A stretch of DNA of 64,000 bases, taken from Qipengyuania_C sp046254955 (GTDB lineage: Bacteria > Pseudomonadota > Alphaproteobacteria > Sphingomonadales > Sphingomonadaceae). The notes beneath the pieces are model-generated. The model did no database searches. It saw nothing but the letters and a program-made list of their open reading frames with translations, and was not told the origin of the DNA. This document shows positions 8,355-15,468 of the stretch, piece by piece; the stretch's first letter is position 1; each line of letters starts with the position of its first letter. The stretch spans positions 1,612,001-1,676,000 of the forward strand of contig NZ_JBJXRG010000001.1 in assembly GCF_046254955.1 (NCBI RefSeq), given 5' to 3'. The translations under genes were made by a program, and so were the position numbers.

Positions 8355-10064
8355 ATGGAGCTGCCGGACGTGTCGCAAGCAAGCGAGCGAGAAATTGACC
8401 TAGAGGTGATATCAGCCTCCTGGCGGGTCCTTTCTGATCCGGCTGCCTTTGGCGACCTAGTAGCTGCTTGGAGCAAGAAGCTACAGGCGGCGAGCGAAAT
8501 GCCGAACCGGACATTGGTGGACCCCGCGCTTCAGCGTCAGTTTGAAGCGATACGAAGCGCCGCGCATGGCTCGTTTGATCTGCAGCGGAATGATCCGCTC
8601 GAAAATGCGATCACCGCGGTAGGCGCACCGACAATGGTTCTATCCCCCGAAGGCGTCGTCGTTACCTTGAGTGACAGAGCATCCGAGTACTTCGGTGTGA
8701 CCCAAGGACGCCGGGCTGATCTTGCATGGTTTCGAACCGATCTCTTCAGCTGTTTGCCCGCGGCCGGAAATTCCGGTCCACAAGACTACGCCATAATGGC
8801 GGTACCCCAACCATCGGGACGCGAAGCGCTGGCGGAGGTCTACTTGCTCAGCGTCGAGCCTTATGAAAAGCCGTTTACAGTCGTACGTTCGTTGGAAATC
8901 GAATGGGGTTTTGAAATCGGTGATCGCCTAGAGCAAGCCTTCGGGCTTACGCAGGCCGAGACCCAGATATGTAAACTGCTGTTCGAGCATGTGGACCTTG
9001 CCCAGATGGCGCGCGTTCGCAAGGTCCAGATCGAAACCGTTCGCACCCAGCTCAAGCGCATCCTCGTCAAGACCGAAACCCATTCTCGCACTCAACTGAT
9101 ACGGCTGCTCTCACTGATGTGCGCGCGCTCCGAGCGACGGCGCCCTGCGACAAATCTCAGGTGGTCGGATCCCAACGGGAATGAGCAGATATTGCGGCGA
9201 AAGGACGGCCGCGATCTTGCTTTCACATGGATCGGCGCGAAACACGGGCGGTCCGTGCTCTATCTCCATAGCCGTATTCCCTATTTCCTCTTGTCGGACA
9301 GGTGCGGAGAAATACTGGCCGAACGCAGGATCAAACTCATCTGCCCGTCACTTCCAGGTAACGGCAACAGCGCCCCTGCGGTAGGCAATGGGCAATTGGA
9401 AGACGGATGCAACGCGATAGTCGAGTTATGCGAACATCTTGAATTGTCGGGGATACCCGCGTGCGCATCTTATCGCGGGCAGTATTATCTTTCGAAACTC
9501 GCTTATTCGCAGCCGCACATGTTCAGCAGGTTGTTGTTTGTCGGCATTCCTTGGAGCCTTGGGGGAATGGACGAAGCAAGGTCCCTCGTTCCCAAGATTT
9601 TCGCCGATCTTGCTATGAAAGCGCCTGATGTTTTCGCCTTGATGTGCGAGCTAGCCTTTCGGTTGTTGCAGCGCGAGGGCGTGGACTGGTTCCTGAGGCA
9701 ATCCTACAGCCAGAATGCGGTGGACCGGCAGACGATTTTCGATGCCGAAGTCCAGCCACTGCTGCGCGCAGGATGCCGCCACCTTTTCAACCAAGGATCG
9801 ACTGCCTTTATCGGCGAGGAGGTCATGGTCGCCAACGTTGATTTGAGTGACTGGCTAGCAAGCCTTAAACTTCCTGCGCATTGGCTGGTGCCTGAAAGCA
9901 CATTGTCCCAAGGTGACGACGCCTTACACAATCTGCAGGATATCAACTCTCGTTTTACGATGGAGGTTGTCAAGAATACGGGACAGCTCCTCCCCTACCA
10001 GCGCACGGAACTGTTTCTCGCTCGTTTAGAGCAACTGGCTTTTGGGGATGGCTTGGAGAACTGA
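8355..10064 (+). CDS. LuxR-type HTH regulator fused to a degenerate alpha/beta-hydrolase domain
   Basis: 569 residues from the ATG at 8355 (a TTG lies at 8352). Residues about 85-170 look PAS-like (APTMVLSPEGVVVTLSDRA). Residues about 194-252 form a LuxR/GerE helix-turn-helix (FGLTQAETQICKLLFEHV...VQIETVRTQLKRIL). Residues about 298-565 have an alpha/beta-hydrolase layout (LYLHSRIPY, then ICPSLPGNGNS). The nucleophile elbow reads ASYRG (371-375), so the usual Ser is Tyr373. The usual C-terminal GH is GQ (543-544), so the catalytic His is lost. The domain is therefore probably a ligand sensor and not an enzyme (inference). It faces an RND/LolA-like/barrel operon and is the likely local regulator of it. 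Confident on the fusion and the missing residues; the ligand is unknown. Confidence 0.82.
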   Translation: MELPDVSQASEREIDLEVISASWRVLSDPAAFGDLVAAWSKKLQAASEMPNRTLVDPALQRQFEAIRSAAHGSFDLQRNDPLENAITAVGAPTMVLSPEGVVVTLSDRASEYFGVTQGRRADLAWFRTDLFSCLPAAGNSGPQDYAIMAVPQPSGREALAEVYLLSVEPYEKPFTVVRSLEIEWGFEIGDRLEQAFGLTQAETQICKLLFEHVDLAQMARVRKVQIETVRTQLKRILVKTETHSRTQLIRLLSLMCARSERRRPATNLRWSDPNGNEQILRRKDGRDLAFTWIGAKHGRSVLYLHSRIPYFLLSDRCGEILAERRIKLICPSLPGNGNSAPAVGNGQLEDGCNAIVELCEHLELSGIPACASYRGQYYLSKLAYSQPHMFSRLLFVGIPWSLGGMDEARSLVPKIFADLAMKAPDVFALMCELAFRLLQREGVDWFLRQSYSQNAVDRQTIFDAEVQPLLRAGCRHLFNQGSTAFIGEEVMVANVDLSDWLASLKLPAHWLVPESTLSQGDDALHNLQDINSRFTMEVVKNTGQLLPYQRTELFLARLEQLAFGDGLEN

Positions 10065-10145
10065 GTATGCAAAGTGGGGACGAGCTAACGCGAGACTGAC
10101 AGTTCCAGGTTTCGCGCTCTTATAGACTTCTTTTCACGATAGGAT

Positions 10146-10159
10146 CGATAGCGCTATCG
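10146..10159. repeat. 14-base perfect palindrome
   Basis: CGATAGCGCTATCG lies in the gap between the converging regulator gene and the kinase gene. It could be a protein-binding site or a remnant. No gene start is near enough for it to be a promoter operator. Confidence 0.4.
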
Positions 10160-10230
10160 GGAATCACCCCGGCAAATGAAGATGAGCAAATCTTAGGCTG
10201 GCAGCGCAATAGAGATTGTCGCTTTGACAC

Positions 10231-11724
10231 TCAACGCGCATCGAAAATGGCCTTCCACACGGCCGTGAATATCGCGGTTGCAACCGAATGCGGCTCGCTG
10301 CGCGCATCGATGAGCACAATGTTCAGATTTGCTGTTCGCATCCTTGTCATGAGAGCGTTTCGTCGCTCAAAATCGCCCTCGTCGATATCACCTGGTTTGC
10401 GGGCATGCGATGTCGCGAAGTCGATCAAAAGGTGTATGGTCAGATCAGGCTGGATGGCCGCCATCCTTCGATGAAGATCGAGTTCGAAGGCATGAGTGAG
10501 CCGGACAAACCAGCTTGGCCTTGCCGGTAATTTGCTCGGTCCATCAAGATATCCCGCTTCAAGCGACTGCGGCCATCGATCGCAGATCACAATCACCCCT
10601 CTATTCCGGAGGAACTGCGCGTAGTGCACATTCAGCCATCGCCTGATTGCTATCGTCATTCGCCAGGCAGATCGGCCCCACAATTTCAGCCGCGACTTGA
10701 CAGAGCTCCTGCCCGTGGAATTTGATTCTGATACGCTTTTGGCGCCGCTTCGTCTGAATCGATGCCGCACGCGCATCCACCCGCCATCATTCGATCCCAA
10801 ATAGAGGATCCGGACCCGAAACTTTCGCCCAAGCACCTCGGCCAATTTGGCAGTCTGGGTCGATTTTCCGCTCCCATCTACTCCCATCAATGTGACGATA
10901 ACGCCCTGTGGCGCAAGCCTTCGCTTGTATGCGTCCGCCGCAGAAGATTGCGCAGTGAGCCGGCTGGCAAGAGCGAAACCAAATCGTCTGAGCGAATGGA
11001 TGGTCTGGTCAGCGGCTTGTACGCTGAGATCGGCACCGGCGGATCGGAGAATCCGGGACCTGAGCCGCTTGGTCTGAGCTCGATCGTAGTGCAGGGTATT
11101 CCCATCGCGTCGGACAGCAATCTGAAAGCGGTCTTTGCCGACGAGATATTCCAGACAAAGTGAGTTTCCATCGGCGGTCGTAATTCTGCTGAATGGTTCG
11201 GCAAGCTCTTTGCCCATGGCAATTGATCGGCCCATCAAGAGCGATGGCGAGCGAAAGATCGCCCGCAAAAAAGCAATCTTCGCTTGGTCACGAGCTGACA
11301 CTACCTGAAAGCTGATCCCGCCAAATTTGCGTTCTTCCCACTGGCCGACATCGGAATACAGCAAGGCCGGGAACCGTTTGCGAAAGCGCTTGCCGACAAA
11401 AATGGCCTTCGCCACATCAAGGTGAAGGTAGTTCGCGTGCTGCAAGGGGACAAACCAGTCTTCGCGCCCCTCCATTGCGTTGTCATACAATGGATGGGGC
11501 AGGGCCCTGATCGCGGAAAACTCCTCCAGAAGCTCTACGAATGGTCCGTAGTCCGATGGATCGATGAGCAAATCAAAGTCAGCCAAGGCTTGCATGGCTT
11601 GCGGGATTTGCGCTGTATTCTTGTAGACTCCGAATCCGATGTTGCGAGCGGCAATTTCGCCGAACAATTTGCGCACAACATCAAGGGCTTCAGGCTGGGG
11701 ACCTTCAAGACGCAATTTGCTCAA
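10231..11724 (-). CDS. Nucleotidyltransferase-like / thymidylate-kinase-like fusion in the exopolysaccharide locus
   Basis: About 497 residues. The first part (to about residue 190) resembles a nucleotidyltransferase fold, with DFDLLIDPSDYGPFVELL carrying a DxD-type acidic pair. The C-terminal part is a P-loop kinase: Walker A GVDGSGKST at about 281-289, then ICDRW, the DR(x) motif of thymidylate kinases, and a late TIHLLID strand. Similar kinases occur in polysaccharide loci, where the substrate is not established. No ATG suits the start. I chose TTG at 11724, which overlaps the preceding gene by 20 bases and has AAAGAAG upstream; the frame is open further upstream but would overlap more. 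It is second in a minus-strand pair divergent from the lyase gene. Confidence 0.65.
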   Translation of the reverse strand: MSKLRLEGPQPEALDVVRKLFGEIAARNIGFGVYKNTAQIPQAMQALADFDLLIDPSDYGPFVELLEEFSAIRALPHPLYDNAMEGREDWFVPLQHANYLHLDVAKAIFVGKRFRKRFPALLYSDVGQWEERKFGGISFQVVSARDQAKIAFLRAIFRSPSLLMGRSIAMGKELAEPFSRITTADGNSLCLEYLVGKDRFQIAVRRDGNTLHYDRAQTKRLRSRILRSAGADLSVQAADQTIHSLRRFGFALASRLTAQSSAADAYKRRLAPQGVIVTLMGVDGSGKSTQTAKLAEVLGRKFRVRILYLGSNDGGWMRVRHRFRRSGAKSVSESNSTGRSSVKSRLKLWGRSAWRMTIAIRRWLNVHYAQFLRNRGVIVICDRWPQSLEAGYLDGPSKLPARPSWFVRLTHAFELDLHRRMAAIQPDLTIHLLIDFATSHARKPGDIDEGDFERRNALMTRMRTANLNIVLIDARSEPHSVATAIFTAVWKAIFDAR

Positions 11725-12409
11725 CCACTTCTTTGCTAGCGTGCGCGACTGTCTCAACTGGCATTGTGCCATCGATTGTTTCGATATGAGCCCCTGCATC
11801 GATCGCTGCCTGGAGCAACAAGGCAGGCAGAGGCTCATATTCCAACAACTCCGCGATGATTTCATTCGTCATGAGGTTCTCAAACCGGCTGTCGCCTTCG
11901 AAACGCCCAGATATTCTCGCGGCGGCGATATCTGCGGGGACTTGGATGAATATGATGGAAACCAACTTCCCTTGCCAAAGGTGAGCCAGGAATCTCGAGA
12001 TCATGCGAACATTCGGCTCGTGCTGATTGCTGGCAATGCAGATCGACCAGAGGTTTTGCAGCGAGCCCTGGTCCAGAATGATGGGATGATGAATTGCATT
12101 CATCTGCTGTCTCAAAATCACGAGGCGAAGCAGCCGCCTTGCTGTCTCCCAATTACATCCGCCAATAGCGACTGCCAGCCCAATCCCGGCATGAACCAGC
12201 CGAAAGTCCAGCAGACCTTTCAGCATCCAACCCAATTGGCGGAGGATAGACTGCTTTCTCCAGCGATTGGATAAGTCCTCCCGGCTAATTGAAGCAGATT
12301 TGCTGCTCGTATGCGCGCAAGCGGTACTCTTCCCGCTGCCCGGCAGGCCGAAAAATTCGATCAGAACGGGATTCTGCGCTGGAATTTCTTTGTTCAATTC
12401 TCGCCTCAT
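11705..12409 (-). CDS. P-loop kinase/ATPase of the exopolysaccharide locus
   Basis: 234 residues from the ATG at 12409. The Walker A motif GLPGSGKST is at residues 21-29. Later IIFIQVPADIAAARISGR resembles the LID/substrate region of small-molecule or nucleotide kinases, with an arginine after the strand. No signal peptide is seen, so it is cytoplasmic. A longer reading (to 12577) exists, but the ATG at 12409 gives the usual short lead into the Walker strand. It overlaps the next gene, a second P-loop protein with a nucleotidyltransferase-like part, so the two probably act together. Substrate unknown: possibly a sugar or nucleotide intermediate of the polymer (inference). Confidence 0.65.
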   Translation of the reverse strand: MRRELNKEIPAQNPVLIEFFGLPGSGKSTACAHTSSKSASISREDLSNRWRKQSILRQLGWMLKGLLDFRLVHAGIGLAVAIGGCNWETARRLLRLVILRQQMNAIHHPIILDQGSLQNLWSICIASNQHEPNVRMISRFLAHLWQGKLVSIIFIQVPADIAAARISGRFEGDSRFENLMTNEIIAELLEYEPLPALLLQAAIDAGAHIETIDGTMPVETVAHASKEVVEQIAS

Positions 12410-12592
12410 GCTCACCCGAGCAGGATGTCTATAGGAACGCGCTGAAGGCAATGTCGAGTTTTCATGATATTTGTGAATGTTAGCTGGAGGGCCGGTAAGC
12501 TCGATTACAGCTAATTTTGGGTTATGCCTGTTCGGTTGGGTGAAATTAACCGCAGTCTGGTCAGGCAGGAAGCGCAACGAGGAGTGCGCCCA

Positions 12593-13555
12593 ATGAAACG
12601 ATCTAAAACCGCAATGTCGATCGCCGTCAGCGGAGCTTTACTTGCGGCATCGGGGCTTGCTTCGGCCGAGATGAAACCGCGGGCCATTAAGATCGGGAAG
12701 AATGGCGAAGTCTGGGAAGGCGGAAAAGGACGCAACAAGCAGGCGACGCAGGATGAAGAAGAGCCGGCTTCTAACGATTCTAACGATTCGGGTGGGACCG
12801 AGGACAATCCTGAGGTGTATCAATCATCCCTCATCGATGGATTTACCCCTTCGCCGTTCGATTGGGATGGTCGTCAATATCGCGTCAATGCAGGTTCTTC
12901 ATGGAATGCATACATGGAGCGCTCGCTCATGATCAGTCCTAAAGGCACACGGCTGCGCTTCGAAATATGGGATACCGACAACGACCGTTCTGTGAACGAC
13001 CCCAGCCGCAAGCGAAGGTCCGAGATAAGCGGCAGCCTCTATGGAGATCCCACAAGGTTGCCCAATGGAGTGGAACTTTGGGGCGCGTTCTCAGTCGTGC
13101 ATGAGCCCTGGCAGGATCCGGCGGGAATGAGCCAACTTTATGGCGGCGTCTATGGACAGCTCCATATGGGTTCCAAGGTCGGCGGCTCACCCGCGCTGGC
13201 ATTTCGCAGGCGTGCGAATGGTGATTTTGTTGTAACGACGCGCGGCGAGCATAATCTCGATGGATCAACCATTTATCGGGCTCCTTTGCCGTTTGGTGTG
13301 GTCCATGACATTGTCTATGCGGTAGTGCTCGATCCCACGGCAGGCAGTCTGAGGGTTTGGCTAAACGGTGAGCAAGTTGTCGATCAAAGAGATGTGTCGA
13401 TTGGGCACAGCGAAGCAGACAGTTTCTGGAACTACGGGCTCTATTTTTCGGGAGGCATCTCAGGACCCGTTGTGGCCGAATACGCCAATCATGAATACCC
13501 ATCGGAATACCCGTTGGATTACCGGGTGTTCAACCGACCCGCCTGGCCGGACTGA
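12593..13555 (+). CDS. Secreted polysaccharide lyase-like protein
   Basis: 320 residues from the ATG at 12593, which has GAGGAG ten bases upstream. A signal peptide (MKRSKTAMSIAVSGALLAASGLASA) is followed by a low-complexity linker rich in Asp, Glu, Asn and Ser (about residues 35-70). The remaining ~240 residues look like the jelly-roll of the Polysacc_lyase family (PF14099, heparin-lyase-like): YRVNAGSSWNAYMERS, LRFEIWDTDND, RSEISG, and VVHDIVYAVVLDPTAGSLRVWLNGEQVVD. Such enzymes cut acidic polysaccharides by beta-elimination. Placed at the edge of an exopolysaccharide operon, it may trim or release the polymer made there, or clear it from the periplasm (inference). The family call rests on motif resemblance only. 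Confidence 0.68.
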   Translation: MKRSKTAMSIAVSGALLAASGLASAEMKPRAIKIGKNGEVWEGGKGRNKQATQDEEEPASNDSNDSGGTEDNPEVYQSSLIDGFTPSPFDWDGRQYRVNAGSSWNAYMERSLMISPKGTRLRFEIWDTDNDRSVNDPSRKRRSEISGSLYGDPTRLPNGVELWGAFSVVHEPWQDPAGMSQLYGGVYGQLHMGSKVGGSPALAFRRRANGDFVVTTRGEHNLDGSTIYRAPLPFGVVHDIVYAVVLDPTAGSLRVWLNGEQVVDQRDVSIGHSEADSFWNYGLYFSGGISGPVVAEYANHEYPSEYPLDYRVFNRPAWPD

Positions 13556-13876
13556 TACTGCCGCACGCATTGGATTTGGCGGCTCTGCGACGTGCCCTCT
13601 AGCCTAACATTGCCATTGGCTGATGAATCGCTCGAAATCGCTGGGAAAGCTGCGGCCGCAAGAGCTTCCTGTCCCAATTTGAAACAAAATATGGTTAATT
13701 TCCTTCGTAAAATTATTAACTTGCATTGTTAAGTGATTCCCCGATGATCTCCCTACGGGATCGCACCGAGTCGCAAGAAACTCATTGCTATTGGGGGAAA
13801 CACACGTGCGATCTGTTTTTTTCCCTGCATCTGCGGGGTGTTTAGGCTTTGAATCTTGCCAGTGTGGAGCTGCGCC
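13556..13876. other. Upstream region of the exopolysaccharide operon
   Basis: 321 bases, AT-rich around 13680-13740, with no gene seen. It contains the inverted repeat at 13716-13732 and probably the promoter of the sugar transferase operon. A T-run (13816-13822) next to a small CCCTGCA/TGCGGGG hairpin at 13823-13838 lies just before the operon and might act on read-through. Confidence 0.5.
13716..13732. promoter_or_regulatory. Inverted repeat TTAAC-N7-GTTAA
   Basis: Arms TTAAC (13716-13720) and GTTAA (13728-13732) are perfect complements with a 7-base spacer. It lies in the AT-rich part of the region before the exopolysaccharide operon, about 145 bases from the first start codon. Candidate regulator site. 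Confidence 0.35.
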
Positions 13877-14743
13877 ATGAGGCAGCAGCAAGCCGAACAA
13901 GATGCCACGGAAGATCGGATTACAAGCCTCCGCGTTCGTGGAGAGTCGCATGGTTTTCTGCTCGATCACGGCGGGGGCGCTATCGACCCTGCAAGGCTCG
14001 AGGCCGAGACGGCGATAATCCTACCGAAAGAGGCGTGGGACGAGAATTCGGGTCTTGGAGTTCCTGCGCGCCCCGGAATAGCGGCCGGGCATGAGCGACC
14101 AGGCTCGAAACCAAGCTCCAATTGGTCATCAATTCAGCGGTCTGTGAAGCGGTCAATCGACATTGTCTTGGGTGGGATTTTCGCCTTGGCGCTTCTCCCG
14201 TTCGTCGCCGTTATCGCCGGCATAATCTGGATGGTGGATGGCAAGCCCATCATTTTCTCGCAGGAGCGGATCGGCATGAACGGGAAGCTGTTCAACTGCC
14301 TCAAGTTTCGGACGATGCGTATCGATGCACAAGAGCGCCTCGATGCAGTGCTGGCACAGGATGAAACGGCCGCCCGTGAGTGGGTCACCACGCAAAAGAT
14401 CAGGAATGATCCTCGCGCGACAAGACTGGGGCGCTTCCTGAGGCGAAGCAGTATCGATGAAATTCCCCAATTCCTAAACGTAATTCGCGGGGATATGAGC
14501 CTGGTCGGACCGCGCCCAATCCTGCCTACCGAGGCTTGGAGATTTGGCAGGTATATCGAGGCTTATAAGTCCGTGCAGCCTGGGCTCACGGGTCCATGGC
14601 AAGTGAACGGACGTAACAATCTCTCCTACCGGCAGCGGGTCGCGGTGGATACCAATTATGCTCGCAATTTCTCATTGTGGCGGGATCTGATGATCCTCTG
14701 CCGGACACCTTTCGCAATCCTGAGGTCTGAAAAATGGGACTGA
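13877..14743 (+). CDS. Undecaprenyl-phosphate sugar phosphotransferase (initiating enzyme)
   Basis: 288 residues from the ATG at 13877, preceded by TGGAGC; a TTG at 13856 is an alternative. A variable N-terminus (about 90 residues) is followed by one hydrophobic helix (IVLGGIFALALLPFVAVIAGIIWM) and the bacterial sugar transferase domain. Visible motifs are FSQERIGMNGKLFNCLKFRTM, the RRSSIDEIPQFLNVIRGDMSLVGPRP core and QPGLTGPWQVNGRNNLSY. It transfers a hexose-1-phosphate to undecaprenyl phosphate at the inner membrane, the first step of Wzy-dependent exopolysaccharide synthesis. The single helix and length fit the short ExoY type. Its stop overlaps the start of the export gene by 10 bases. 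Confidence 0.9.
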   Translation: MRQQQAEQDATEDRITSLRVRGESHGFLLDHGGGAIDPARLEAETAIILPKEAWDENSGLGVPARPGIAAGHERPGSKPSSNWSSIQRSVKRSIDIVLGGIFALALLPFVAVIAGIIWMVDGKPIIFSQERIGMNGKLFNCLKFRTMRIDAQERLDAVLAQDETAAREWVTTQKIRNDPRATRLGRFLRRSSIDEIPQFLNVIRGDMSLVGPRPILPTEAWRFGRYIEAYKSVQPGLTGPWQVNGRNNLSYRQRVAVDTNYARNFSLWRDLMILCRTPFAILRSEKWD

Positions 14744-15468
14744 CATCTTCTCCATACTCGCCGGAACTTCCGATCGAAACGCGGCGCAGTGCGAGGCCAG
14801 TCACGAGGGCCTTGCTTGTGGGCTGTGCAGTCTTGCTGCTTGCGAATTGCACCAGCGTGAAAAGCGGCCTGCCCACTGGTGCGCAATCCTATGCTGTCAT
14901 ACCCGCCACTGCGGCACCGCCTAGCCAGTATATGATCGGCACCGGTGATCTGGTCAGCGTCGACATTTACCGGGAACCGGAGCTTTCGGTTGAAGCGCGT
15001 CCGGTTGATCCTTCCGGTCAGCTCGTGGTCCCTCTGATCGGTGCGATTGACGCTGCTGGAATGAGCGGGCCGCAGCTAAGCGAAACAATCACTCGCAAAC
15101 TTGCCGAGTACCTGGTCGACCCGAAGGTCGCCGTATCGGTCAGTTCAGCGACACAGACTGTGGCGGTCGAAGGCAGTGTGAATCAGCCTGGGATCTACCA
15201 GATTCCCGGCAAGTCCTCGCTTATCGAATCGATTGCCTTGGCGCGTAGCCCCACGCGGATCGCAGACTTGGATGAAGTTCTCGTATTTCGCGAAATCGAT
15301 GGGCAAAGGGCCGCGGCCCGTTTCGACCTGGCTCGCATTAGGGCGGGGCTCGATCCCGATCCGGTGATCTTGCCCGGAGATCGTATCGTGGTGGGCTTCT
15401 CGGCGGTCAAAGAAGCTTGGCTCGAGTATCTCGATACGTCCTTCTTCAATATTTTCAGAGCTTTCTAA
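14734..15468 (+). CDS. Polysaccharide export lipoprotein (Wza/GumB-like)
   Basis: 244 residues. The N-terminal signal ends in a lipobox (LLANC), so it is a lipoprotein. Then come the poly_export domain (YMIGTGDLVSVDIYREPELSVEARPVDPSGQLVVPLIG, about residues 68-105) and a SLBB segment (VAVEGSVNQPGIYQIPGKSSLIESIALA). It has no long C-terminal outer-membrane helix like E. coli Wza, and is nearer the GumB size. It forms the periplasmic/outer-membrane exit channel for the polymer and partners the Wzc-like protein that follows. Its start overlaps the sugar transferase end (ATGGGACTGA), which shows translational coupling. Confidence 0.9.
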   Translation: MGLTSSPYSPELPIETRRSARPVTRALLVGCAVLLLANCTSVKSGLPTGAQSYAVIPATAAPPSQYMIGTGDLVSVDIYREPELSVEARPVDPSGQLVVPLIGAIDAAGMSGPQLSETITRKLAEYLVDPKVAVSVSSATQTVAVEGSVNQPGIYQIPGKSSLIESIALARSPTRIADLDEVLVFREIDGQRAAARFDLARIRAGLDPDPVILPGDRIVVGFSAVKEAWLEYLDTSFFNIFRAF

